Assembly: GCA_013388855.1 (NCBI GenBank)
Contig: JACAEM010000008.1
Span: forward strand, 62,001 to 126,000
Source: Chloroflexota bacterium
GTDB taxonomy: Bacteria; Chloroflexota; Anaerolineae; Anaerolineales; Villigracilaceae
DNA length: 64,000 nt
Reading direction: 5' to 3'
This document shows positions 36,895 to 45,059 of the stretch, piece after piece. The first letter of the stretch is position 1. Each line of letters starts with the position of its first letter. The position numbers and the translations under genes are program-made. The notes beneath the pieces are model-generated. The model was not told the DNA's origin. It searched no databases and was given only the letters and a program-made list of their open reading frames with translations.

Positions 36895-37038
36895 TTCTAC
36901 TCCTCTTTGATTTGTTTGATTTTTCGAGATCCAGGCGGTAATGAGATTCTTCCTTCGCTTCGGCAGCCTCCTTTCACGGTTCAACCATCAAGATTGTATA
37001 TACAAGAGAACAATTTTATCATGGCTCATCATGTCTAA

Positions 37039-37049
37039 TTGTAGGACAA
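37039..37049. promoter_or_regulatory. Weak GntR-operator-like palindrome upstream of system 2
   Basis: TTGTAGGACAA has the outer arms TTGT and ACAA of the TTGTC-N-GACAA operators near 51.2 and 52.8 kb, with two central changes. It is about 145 bases upstream of the binding-protein start. Confidence 0.3.
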
Positions 37050-37072
37050 ATTCCACATTTTTTACAAGTACG

Positions 37073-39076
37073 TTACTCACTACTGCACAAGAACATACTC
37101 TCAACTTCCGAGAACACTTCGCTTCTCTTCACGCTGTCGGTTGTCTCCGTTTTGATTCGCGTCCACAACCTGCACAACGGTCTGCCCAACTCTGTCGAAA
37201 ACGCATACGCCCTCTGCGACAGTTCAACCGCGCGTGACCATTCTCCAGCGTGAGCATACCCCTCGATGAAAACAAAATACTCCGCCGGGTCATATGGATG
37301 CATGTCAAACGATAATGCCAATTCAGTCATCTGCAAAACGGTTGCCCAGTCCCCGAACTGACGAGCGAGATCCGCCTTTTCGAAATAATAGCAATAGTCG
37401 TGTTCAGGCTCGGGTCCATACACTTTCGGCATCTGCGCAAACGGCTCGTTGAGGATCAAACCCGGATCAGAAATCCTCGCGGCAATCCGCATAAAGCTTG
37501 GTTCAGGAATGAGGCGGTTGGTGCGCTCAATATCCGGGTCAAGGACCCGCAGACAGCCGGGCGGGGAGAAATACATCGCCAGCGCGCGCGAGGTGCTCCC
37601 CTCGAAATGTCCAGCCAGGTAATTGTATCGGATCGAGAGTCCCGCCTCCAGCTTCGGCAGGGAACCGCCCAGCCTGGACCTCGGATGGAACAAAGCGTAT
37701 GGAATATGATCACTGCCAGTATCCGGCGCGTAGATCCAATTCAGTGCCGCGCTCAATGAGTTATCCGCGTAGTAATGCAACACGCCCTCGTTCAATAACA
37801 CCAGCGTATCTGGTTGAATCCCCGGAGCGCGCCACGTCATTTGCCAGAATAATTCCTTTTGTATCTCCCAATCTCGGGCATAGTCAAGCGATGTGAGATA
37901 TTGCTTCCCTGCCGCCAGACTAATCATCGAAACCAACAGGATGGTTTGCAATCGTTCCCACGGGATCATCCTGGCGATGCCCCCAAACAAGAGGCTTGCC
38001 CCCAATAGAAAAGGCAGGACGAATCGGCTTGCAGGCCATTCAAGGGAAGGCTTGAAGCCAATCATCCAGAAAGGCCAGCCAGCCAGAAATACGGCCAACG
38101 CGCCCAGCCCTGCCATCCAAAACACATCCCTTAAATTTCCGCGAGGCGGTCGATTGTCACTGCGAGGCAGGAGCAGAAAACCGGTTGTAACAACAAAGGC
38201 TGTCATTAAAACAACAAGATAATAACCATTCAACCATGAACTTTCGATGGGCATTTCCCGAAGATCGAATACATGTACCCACGCATTTTTCAGCACCAAT
38301 TTCAAACTGAGCCCGATAGACTGGATCAATGCTCCGAGAGTCTCCGCCGGCGCGGAGTTCAACTGATCGGCAAGGCTGATCCCATAGGTCTGGTTATTGA
38401 AAATGAACAAACGCGAAAATACGGCCAGAAGAAACACTGATAAATACGGCATCCACATCTTCATGATCCGAATCAGTCTTGCGCGGAGTTCCATTGGCTC
38501 ATTGCGGAGGATCATCACAATGACACCTACACGCGTCAATTCCAATACATAAAAATATTCCATCATCCACAAATTCAGCGCGGACAGGAAAAGCCCAGGC
38601 ACCGTCCATATCCAATACCGGTTTGGCGATTCGAACGCCAGCAACATGCACAGGAGTGAAAAAAGGAAAAAGAATAGTACGATATAAAAATGGCTGTAAA
38701 GGTAAGCAGTCCAATGCTGGTTGAAACCGGGGTAAACGAGGAAAAGCAATGCAATTCCCAAAGCCCAGCGGGGTCTGCCCGGCCACAACCTATCCACAAT
38801 GGCATACACAACCATCGCACAAACCCATCGCCAGAACAAGGCAAAGACCTGCCAATAGACAGGCACCTGTGGCATCAACTGTGTCGTCACCTGATGGAGC
38901 ACGCCCCACAACGGTCGATTGGTGGAGAAATACCGGGTCAATGCCTCAGGTCCCAATTGATAACGGATCCACGTGATCGGCAGGTCGTCCCAGTAAAAGC
39001 CCAGGCGAGGGATCAATAAACCGTATGCAAGAATTGTTGCAAGCAGGAGGACGGCGAAAGGGCGCAGATATTTCAT
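37073..39076 (-). CDS. GT-C-like polytopic membrane protein with C-terminal repeat domain (copy 2)
   Basis: Start at ATG 39076, eight bases after the stop of its paralogue; the upstream reading overlaps that gene. The 667 residues have about 10-12 hydrophobic helices. An acidic pair in LGFYWDDLPITWIRYQ (about residues 20-35) follows helix 1, as in GT-C glycosyltransferases (acidic motif facing outside). After the last helix about 230 residues lead to a TPR-like end, YYFEKADLARQFGDW and FVFIEGYAHAGEWSRAVEL. It may be a transferase using a lipid-linked sugar, but no family is certain. Confidence 0.7.
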   Translation of the reverse strand: MKYLRPFAVLLLATILAYGLLIPRLGFYWDDLPITWIRYQLGPEALTRYFSTNRPLWGVLHQVTTQLMPQVPVYWQVFALFWRWVCAMVVYAIVDRLWPGRPRWALGIALLFLVYPGFNQHWTAYLYSHFYIVLFFFLFSLLCMLLAFESPNRYWIWTVPGLFLSALNLWMMEYFYVLELTRVGVIVMILRNEPMELRARLIRIMKMWMPYLSVFLLAVFSRLFIFNNQTYGISLADQLNSAPAETLGALIQSIGLSLKLVLKNAWVHVFDLREMPIESSWLNGYYLVVLMTAFVVTTGFLLLPRSDNRPPRGNLRDVFWMAGLGALAVFLAGWPFWMIGFKPSLEWPASRFVLPFLLGASLLFGGIARMIPWERLQTILLVSMISLAAGKQYLTSLDYARDWEIQKELFWQMTWRAPGIQPDTLVLLNEGVLHYYADNSLSAALNWIYAPDTGSDHIPYALFHPRSRLGGSLPKLEAGLSIRYNYLAGHFEGSTSRALAMYFSPPGCLRVLDPDIERTNRLIPEPSFMRIAARISDPGLILNEPFAQMPKVYGPEPEHDYCYYFEKADLARQFGDWATVLQMTELALSFDMHPYDPAEYFVFIEGYAHAGEWSRAVELSQRAYAFSTELGRPLCRLWTRIKTETTDSVKRSEVFSEVESMFLCSSE

Positions 39077-39083
39077 AAACCAC

Positions 39084-41048
39084 TTATTGAGGAGCACACG
39101 CAAATAAATTGTGAATCTGACCCAGCGCTTCGTTTCTCTCCACACCGCCGGCTGTCTCCGTTTCAATGCGTTCCCACAACCGACATAACAACGGTCCCAC
39201 TACTTCCTTCGAGACCCTGTAGGACACCTTCGATAGTTCGACCGCGCGTTCCCACCTCCCTGCATGGGCATATCCTTCGATGAACACAAAACGTTCCAAC
39301 GGATTGTTAGGATAATCGCTTAAAGCGAAAGCCTCATCGCCCAAACGGGTAACCGTTTCCCAATCCCCAAGTTGACGCGCCAACTCAGCCTTTTCAAAGT
39401 AATAACACCAGCCATGTCCGGGCTCGGGTCCATAGATCGCAGGTATCACCGCTTTTTGCGCCGCGAGGATCCTGTCAGCATTGGACAATGCCGCAGCGTC
39501 ACGCATCAGGCTGTCGGCTGAAAGGAAGCGGTTTTCCACATCCAAAACAGGGTCAAGCAACCGCAAACAGGCTGGCGGATCGTAATAAAACGCCAGGGTC
39601 TGTGAGGTATTGCCTTCAAATGTTCCGGCAAGATAATCGTATCGGATCGGGATATCCGGCTTCAACGCGGGCAAAGATGAATTTATACGGTTGGTGGGAT
39701 AGAACAACACATAATCGATCTTGTCGCTTCGATTGTCGGGCGCATAGATCCAGTTGAGCGGTGCGCTGATTGAGTTGTCGGCGTAGAAAGACAATTCCTC
39801 ATTCATCAGCACGAGGGTTCCCGGTTTCAGCCCCGGAGCGCGCCAGGTCATCTGCCAAAAGAGATTCTTCTGCGATTGCCAGTCGCGCAGGTAATCGGTG
39901 GACCATAGAAATTGACGCCCCGATGCCAGACCGATCAGCACAGCCAATAACGCGTATCGCCACCTCTCGCGCGGTATCAATGCCAGTAACCCGGCAAGGA
40001 TCAGGCTTACGCCCAGCATGAATGGGAGGGTAAAGCGGCTGGCAGGATGAGCCAGTGAAATATTCAAGCCTGTCGCCCAGAAAGGTACGCCCGCAAACGG
40101 GAGCAGGAACAATCCCAGGCCGATGGCATACCAGGCATATCTGTTCGTCTTCTCTTCCCGGCTTGATTTGAAAAAATAAACAACCATGATGGCAAACACA
40201 GTCAGAATCACGGCGACATACAAAGCAACGGTTCTGATCCCGTGTGTGGAGGGATCCAATCCGGTAAAGACCTGGCTCCATGCCGCAAAAGTGACCGTCC
40301 ACAGGCTGGCCAGGATACTTTGAAGAAGCGAAAGCAATGTCGTAAACGGATCGGTTTTGAGCTGCGACACCAGACTGAATCCATACACCTGATTGTTGAA
40401 AATGAATAAACGGAACAAAACCGCCAGGGCAAATAACGCCAGATAGGGAGTCCACAGTTTGAAGGTAGAGCGGAGGCGTTCTTTCGGGTCAGGGTATGAG
40501 TCGCGCAGGAAAGTCCAAATGAATCCCACACGCGCCAGTTCCAGCACAAAGAAATATTCCATCATCCACAGGTTGAGTGCGGAAAAGATCAGTGCAACAA
40601 CGGTCCGCCGGCGGAGCATGAGATAAATGGAAAGGAGAAAAAAGAAAAGGACGATGAAAAAATGGCTGTAAAGATATGCCACCCATTGCTGGTTGAAGCC
40701 GGGATATAAAAGAAAAAGCAGGGAAAGACTCAGCGCAAAATCAGATTTGTCCTTCCATAATTCACGGATGATCGCCCAAACCACGACGGCTCCGAACCAA
40801 CGCCAAAGCAAGGCAAAGACCTGCCAATATATCGGAACCTGCGGAAAAATGAGGGTGGTCATCTGATAAAGCCATCCCCATGCTGGACGGTTGTTGGAAA
40901 AATACTGCGTCATCGCCTCCGCTCCCAATTCGTAGCGGATCCACGACATGGGCAAGTCATCCCAGTAAAAGCCCAATTGCGGAATCAAAATTCCGTACGC
41001 GAGTACGGCTGTGACAAGCAGAATAAGCGATGGATGAATACGTTTCAC
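39084..41048 (-). CDS. GT-C-like polytopic membrane protein with C-terminal repeat domain (copy 1)
   Basis: A paralogue of the protein at 37073, sharing LGFYWDDLPMSWIRYELG, FNQQWVAYLYSHF, SALNLWMMEYFFVLELARVG, the ending FEKAELARQLGDWETV and VFIEGYAHAGRWERAVELS. The start is set at GTG 41048 (654 residues) because the upstream reading would begin inside a perfect hairpin at 41082-41115; no strong Shine-Dalgarno supports either choice. The product probably acts in envelope polysaccharide or glycolipid synthesis. The pair separates the purine importers from carbamate kinase. Confidence 0.68.
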   Translation of the reverse strand: MKRIHPSLILLVTAVLAYGILIPQLGFYWDDLPMSWIRYELGAEAMTQYFSNNRPAWGWLYQMTTLIFPQVPIYWQVFALLWRWFGAVVVWAIIRELWKDKSDFALSLSLLFLLYPGFNQQWVAYLYSHFFIVLFFFLLSIYLMLRRRTVVALIFSALNLWMMEYFFVLELARVGFIWTFLRDSYPDPKERLRSTFKLWTPYLALFALAVLFRLFIFNNQVYGFSLVSQLKTDPFTTLLSLLQSILASLWTVTFAAWSQVFTGLDPSTHGIRTVALYVAVILTVFAIMVVYFFKSSREEKTNRYAWYAIGLGLFLLPFAGVPFWATGLNISLAHPASRFTLPFMLGVSLILAGLLALIPRERWRYALLAVLIGLASGRQFLWSTDYLRDWQSQKNLFWQMTWRAPGLKPGTLVLMNEELSFYADNSISAPLNWIYAPDNRSDKIDYVLFYPTNRINSSLPALKPDIPIRYDYLAGTFEGNTSQTLAFYYDPPACLRLLDPVLDVENRFLSADSLMRDAAALSNADRILAAQKAVIPAIYGPEPGHGWCYYFEKAELARQLGDWETVTRLGDEAFALSDYPNNPLERFVFIEGYAHAGRWERAVELSKVSYRVSKEVVGPLLCRLWERIETETAGGVERNEALGQIHNLFACAPQ

Positions 41049-41081
41049 TTTGGCGATGGATGGATAATTGGACGAGTTAGC

Positions 41082-41115
41082 ACTTGGGTGGTCGACCGAA
41101 AACGACCACCCAAGT
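41082..41115 (-). terminator. Hairpin after carbamate kinase
   Basis: ACTTGGGTGGTCG pairs perfectly with CGACCACCCAAGT around an 8-base loop, 22 bases past the carbamate kinase stop. It lacks a good U-tract, so its termination efficiency is uncertain. Confidence 0.65.
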
Positions 41116-41136
41116 ACGCAACACAAAACAATGAAA

Positions 41137-42087
41137 CTACTTGACGATCCACGTACCGGTCTCGCCTTTGAGGGCGCGACCGATGTTCTCAGGGTTGGTA
41201 ATGAGTGCCTGCTTGCCGCCGTTTTCGAGGAACCAAATGATCGCCTGGATCTTCGGCGCCATCGAACCTTTGGCGAAGTGCGTACCCTCGGCTAGATAAG
41301 CTTTGGCTTCTTCCAGCGTCATCTTGTCGAGCCACTGCTGATTCGGCTTGCCAAAGTTGATGGCGACCTTTTCCACCGCAGTAGCAATCAGGAACAATTC
41401 CGCGCCGATTTCCTGCGCCAGCAGGGATGAGGCAAAATCCTTGTCAATGACCGCCGCCGTGCCTTCGTACTCGCCATTGCCCTTGTCGATGACCGGAATG
41501 CCGCCACCGCCCACCGTGATGACGGTCACACCGGCGTTGAGCAATAACTTGACCGACTCCAACTCGATGATCTTTTTCGGCAATGGAGACGGAACGACTC
41601 TTCTCCAACCTCTGCCTGCATCCTCGACCACCGACCAGCCCATCTCCTTTTCGCGTTTCTTCGCCTCGGCTTCATCCATGAATGAACCGATGGGCTTGGT
41701 TGGCTTTTGAAAGGCAGGATCGTTTCTATCCACCAGCATCTGCGTGATAACGGTCGCCGCGCCCTTCTTGATGCCGCGCCGATGATATTCGTTCTGCAAC
41801 GCCTGCTGAAACTCATACCCAATGGCGCCTTGTGAATCCGCCCCGCAAACATCCAGCGGGACTTCGTGCATGCCTTCCACTTTCGCGGCGATCTCGGAGC
41901 GGCGCAGGATGAACCCAACCTGTGGTCCATTGCCGTGACCGATTGCCAGGTCCCAGCCTGCTTCGATCATATCCGCAATGTGATGGGCAGTCTCCTGTAA
42001 CGCCAGCATCTGGTCTTCGACTGTAACGTTCTTATCATCCTTGATTAGGGAGTTGCCTCCAACGGCAACGACTGCTAATTTCGACAT
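41137..42087 (-). CDS. arcC: Carbamate kinase
   Basis: Carbamate kinase turns carbamoyl phosphate plus ADP into carbamate and ATP, usually as the last step of arginine, citrulline, ureido or allantoin catabolism. The family pattern is clear: VAVGGNSLIKDDKN, GNGPQVGFILRRSE, AVITVGGGGIPVI (written VTVITVGGGGIPVID) and a C-terminal ITNPENIGRALKGETGTWI. The length (316) is standard. It lies near YgeW- and PyrB-type carbamoyltransferases, so it likely harvests ATP from the carbamoyl phosphate they form. GAAGGAGAT precedes the start. Confidence 0.93.
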   Translation of the reverse strand: MSKLAVVAVGGNSLIKDDKNVTVEDQMLALQETAHHIADMIEAGWDLAIGHGNGPQVGFILRRSEIAAKVEGMHEVPLDVCGADSQGAIGYEFQQALQNEYHRRGIKKGAATVITQMLVDRNDPAFQKPTKPIGSFMDEAEAKKREKEMGWSVVEDAGRGWRRVVPSPLPKKIIELESVKLLLNAGVTVITVGGGGIPVIDKGNGEYEGTAAVIDKDFASSLLAQEIGAELFLIATAVEKVAINFGKPNQQWLDKMTLEEAKAYLAEGTHFAKGSMAPKIQAIIWFLENGGKQALITNPENIGRALKGETGTWIVK

Positions 42088-42110
42088 TTATAAATCTCCT
42101 TCATAAATAT

Positions 42111-42227
42111 CATTGCGAGGAGGAATGAAGGTTGAGCAGGACGAAGTCTGTATCGAAACCCAACCCGACGAGATCATCTACTCCTTGAGCTGGGATCGTT
42201 TCGTCGTCCTGCGGGCTCCTCGCAATG
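42111..42227. repeat. CATTGCGAGGAG-type inverted-repeat element
   Basis: Outer arms CATTGCGAGGAG (42111-42122) and CTCCTCGCAATG (42216-42227) are perfect complements. Inner arms GCAGGACGA (42136-42144) and TCGTCCTGC (42204-42212) are also perfect. The 117-base palindrome has no ORF and lies between carbamate kinase and the YgeW-type gene. It resembles non-autonomous repeats common in bacterial genomes. Confidence 0.8.
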
Positions 42228-42235
42228 ACGACAGA

Positions 42236-43225
42236 TTATGCCATCGTCAACGCCATGACCGCTTTCTGGGCGTGGAGGCGGTTCTCGGCTTCATCGAACA
42301 CCACAGAGTTGGGACCATCCAACACCTTGCTGGTGACTTCGATATCGCGGTCGGCGGGAAGCGGGTGCATGTAGATGGCGTCGGGTTTGGCAACCTTGAG
42401 TTTGGCGTCGTCCATGATCCAGTTCTTGAAGGAATCCTGGAGTTTCTTGCCCTCTGCCTTGTCGTTGGTGGTCAACAGAGGACCCCATGATTTGGCGTAG
42501 ATGACATCCGCGTCTCTACAGGCTTCGGTCATACCGTCTTTGTCCTCGATGATCTCAAAGGCGGTACCGGCGATCTCCGCTTGTTCCTTTGCCTGCTCCA
42601 CGATATCGGGCATGAGTTGGAAGCCGGGCGGATAGGCAAGCGTCACGTCCATGCCAAAGCGGGGCATTTGCAAAATCAGGGATTGGGGAACAGAAATCGG
42701 CTTGAGATACGAAGCGGCGTATGCCCACGAAACGACGATTTTCTTCTTGCGCAAGTCGCGTCCCTTCTTCTCCATGATGGTCATGAGGTCGGCGAGGCAT
42801 TGGAAGGGATGGTAAATGTCACATTGCATGTTGAGGACTGGCGCGCGGCTGGATTTGGCGACATCGTTCAAATATTTGTTGCCGTCGCCAAAATCACAGT
42901 GGCGGATGGCGATTCCGTCAAAGTAGCGCCCGAAGATTTCGCCGATTTCGACGGGGGTGTCGCCATGCGCAATCTGGGTGGTGTTGCTGTCGATGAAGGC
43001 GGCATGACCGCCCAGCTGTGCCATGCCCGCTTCGAACGATCCACGCGTGCGGGTCGATGAGAAGAAGAACAACATCGCCAGCACCTTGTCGCGCAGGTAT
43101 GGATGCGGCTCGCCAAGGGCACGCTTGCGTTTCAAATCCCAGGCAACATCCAAAACGGTTTCGACTTCCTCTTTGGTGAAGTCCAAGTCGCCAATAAAGT
43201 CGCGACCGCGAAAATTGGTTTGCAT
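42236..43225 (-). CDS. ygeW: YgeW-type knotted carbamoyltransferase
   Basis: A 329-residue member of the aspartate/ornithine carbamoyltransferase superfamily. The carbamoyl-phosphate motif is FSSTRTRGSFE (56-65). It has the MHPLPADRDIEVTSKVLDG signature (287-305) with the variant HPLPAD instead of the ornithine HCLPA motif, as in the YgeW group. In ygeW-containing purine clusters this enzyme phosphorolyses a ureido intermediate to carbamoyl phosphate; the exact substrate here is inferred. AAAGGAG precedes the start. The neighbour is carbamate kinase. Confidence 0.85.
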   Translation of the reverse strand: MQTNFRGRDFIGDLDFTKEEVETVLDVAWDLKRKRALGEPHPYLRDKVLAMLFFFSSTRTRGSFEAGMAQLGGHAAFIDSNTTQIAHGDTPVEIGEIFGRYFDGIAIRHCDFGDGNKYLNDVAKSSRAPVLNMQCDIYHPFQCLADLMTIMEKKGRDLRKKKIVVSWAYAASYLKPISVPQSLILQMPRFGMDVTLAYPPGFQLMPDIVEQAKEQAEIAGTAFEIIEDKDGMTEACRDADVIYAKSWGPLLTTNDKAEGKKLQDSFKNWIMDDAKLKVAKPDAIYMHPLPADRDIEVTSKVLDGPNSVVFDEAENRLHAQKAVMALTMA

Positions 43226-43264
43226 ACGAATACTCCTTTGTATGTATATTATTTTGTTTCAAAC

Positions 43265-43397
43265 GGTGGCCGAGTAGTCCGGGACGAATGCAAAGGACAT
43301 ATCGGGACCACATGCTTGCAATTGTTGATCTCAATACCTGCACTTGCGTGCCGGTACAAGTGTACGAACAAGAAGACACTCGTTCTACCCGACCACC
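43265..43397. repeat. Degenerate GGTGGTCGAGTAG-type inverted-repeat element (copy 2)
   Basis: The left end GGTGGCCGAGTAG and right end CTACCCGACCACC differ from perfect complements at two positions. Interior words such as TATCGGGACCACA and ATCTCAATACC match the copy at 44928-45056 after a small insertion. It lies in the leader region of the YgeW-type gene and is eroded. Confidence 0.6.
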
Positions 43398-43478
43398 TCT
43401 ATTATATTGACACTCTCAAAATTTCCCGCCGGATTTCGATCGTTTTCATAATCAGCAGTCAGGTCGCTGCGAGGGCGG

Positions 43479-43772
43479 CTAATCCCTGCCGTGCTGGTCC
43501 GGGACTTTGGAAACATCCTCGGTCAGGGCGTCCAAGATTTGGTGGAGGTCACGAGCCGCTTCCGTCAGCCATTTCACCGTATTTCGGAATTCTTCGGCGC
43601 TCACCTCTCCAGACAGGCAATCGCAAATATCATCGCTGGCTGTCTGCAACAGATGCGCGGATGACTCGACAGTGACAATGGGTCGCAGCAACTCGCGGCG
43701 CAGGACAATCAATTTCTGCTCTGCGCTCGCTGCGCCGTAGCGTTTGCGTAGGTCGTCGAAGATGGTTGTCAT
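43479..43772 (-). CDS. Small helical protein resembling a histidine-kinase dimerisation hairpin
   Basis: Ninety-seven residues, almost wholly helical, with AAAGGAG upstream. Residues about 18-45 (QKLIVLRRELLRPIVTVESSAHLLQ) resemble a HisKA helix, but the phospho-acceptor histidine is replaced (RRELLRPIVTVE). The second half has heptad-like hydrophobic spacing. No ATPase domain follows. It lies between the YgeW and PyrB-like genes and could be a small protein-interaction or regulatory partner. No family is assigned. Confidence 0.6.
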   Translation of the reverse strand: MTTIFDDLRKRYGAASAEQKLIVLRRELLRPIVTVESSAHLLQTASDDICDCLSGEVSAEEFRNTVKWLTEAARDLHQILDALTEDVSKVPDQHGRD

Positions 43773-43784
43773 GGTGTCTCCTTT

Positions 43785-43832
43785 CCCTCATCCCTTGCGC
43801 CTCTCCCACTAGGAGAGAGGTTGGGGTGAGGG
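43785..43832. repeat. REP-like palindrome between the helical protein and PyrB-like genes
   Basis: CCTCATCCC, CCTCTCCC, ACTA, GGAGAGAGG, then TTGGGGTGAGG. It is related to the elements at 25684-25731 and 60239-60287. Confidence 0.8.
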
Positions 43833-43842
43833 GAAAACTACT

Positions 43843-44796
43843 CTATTCCATTGCGCCGAGAACCAGCGCCAGCAAGGCCATGCGCATGACCACACCGTTG
43901 AAGGCTTCCTGCCAGTAGCGCGACCATTTGGTGATGTCCACGTCGGTGGGGATCTCGTCCATACGCGGCAGTGAATGCAGCAGAATGGCGTCGGATTTGG
44001 CTTTGGTCTCCAGCAATTCGCGCGTGATCTTGTAGTTGGCGGGCGTCAGGTTGAGTTCGCCCGTGCGTTCATCGCGAGACTTGGTGTAATCGGGCTGTAC
44101 CACTGGCTCGACCAGGATCACGTCCGCTTCGGCGATGGCTTTCTCGACATGATCTTCCTCTTTGAAATTCACGCTGTACTGTTTCAACTCCTTTTTGAAG
44201 TCTTCAGTCAGCCCCATATCGGGCGGAGCCACAAACGTGAGTGGGCAATCGAACTGACTCAGGGCATAACCGAGGGAATGCATCGTTCGCATGCGCATAT
44301 CGCCGACCGCCAGCCACTTCAATCCATCGATGCGACCCTTCTCGCGCAACACGGTATAGAGATCGGTGAGGATTTGCGTGGGGTGTTCGCCCCAGCCGTC
44401 ACCGCCGTTGATAATAGGCACGCTCGCCCATTTGGCGGCCTCGTGCGGTGCGCCCTGCTGGAAATGGCGCATCACGATCACGTCACCATAAAACTCCAGC
44501 ATCTTCACAGTATCCTTGATGGACTCCTGATAGAAGTCACCGGCACGAGTCATCTTGGCATCAGAAAATCCCGTCACGTGACCGCCGAGGCGGTGCATGG
44601 CAGATTCATGAGCCAGACGAGTGCGCGTCGAAGGCTGATAAAAGGCAGTCACCAAGGTCTTCTCTTTGAGCATGTCCACGTTCTTGCGCGCCCGCGCGAT
44701 GGGTTCCATCTTCGCGGCAACGTCAAAGACGTGGAAAAACTCATTTCGCTCGAACTCCTTGAGCGAGAGAATGTCACGACCAGCGAAACTACGCAT
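43843..44796 (-). CDS. PyrB-like aspartate/ornithine carbamoyltransferase family protein
   Basis: A 317-residue carbamoyltransferase. Carbamoyl-phosphate residues PSTRTR at 55-60 and the aspartate-carbamoyltransferase-like GDGWGEHPTQILTDLYT and C-terminal HSLPRMDEIPTDVD (274-287) are present. By similarity it groups nearer PyrB than the YgeW neighbour. Because it sits within a catabolic operon with carbamate kinase, it may act in reverse on a ureido compound, but a plain biosynthetic aspartate carbamoyltransferase is the alternative. No pyrI or other pyr gene is nearby. Confidence 0.8.
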   Translation of the reverse strand: MRSFAGRDILSLKEFERNEFFHVFDVAAKMEPIARARKNVDMLKEKTLVTAFYQPSTRTRLAHESAMHRLGGHVTGFSDAKMTRAGDFYQESIKDTVKMLEFYGDVIVMRHFQQGAPHEAAKWASVPIINGGDGWGEHPTQILTDLYTVLREKGRIDGLKWLAVGDMRMRTMHSLGYALSQFDCPLTFVAPPDMGLTEDFKKELKQYSVNFKEEDHVEKAIAEADVILVEPVVQPDYTKSRDERTGELNLTPANYKITRELLETKAKSDAILLHSLPRMDEIPTDVDITKWSRYWQEAFNGVVMRMALLALVLGAME

Positions 44797-44927
44797 ACGA
44801 ACCTCCTATTCAGTTGTGAAAAGATTTAGGACAGGACAAATTCTCCTTTGCTTCCATGAATCCTTCTTTGGCGGTTCAGACTCAGCCGGTAATGGATTCG
44901 GTTTCTAAAGCTTTCTCTCAGTTTATC

Positions 44928-45056
44928 GGTGGTCGAGTAGCCGAAGGCGTACCGAGACCACCTGTTACAAGATACATCTTGTTAATTATTGGTCTCGATA
45001 CGGGCGCTACGCTTCGACTACGCTACCGCTCAGCGCGAGCGCCCTACTCGACCAAC
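44928..45056. repeat. GGTGGTCGAGTAG-type inverted-repeat element (copy 1)
   Basis: Left end TGGTCGAGTAG (44930-44940) and right end CTACTCGACCA (45044-45054) are perfect complements. Inside are a shorter palindrome (GGTGGTC with GACCACC), ACAAGAT with ATCTTGT, and GGGCGCT with AGCGCCC. It lies between the YgeY-type and PyrB-like genes. This is the better preserved of two copies. Confidence 0.8.
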
Positions 45057-45059
45057 GGA

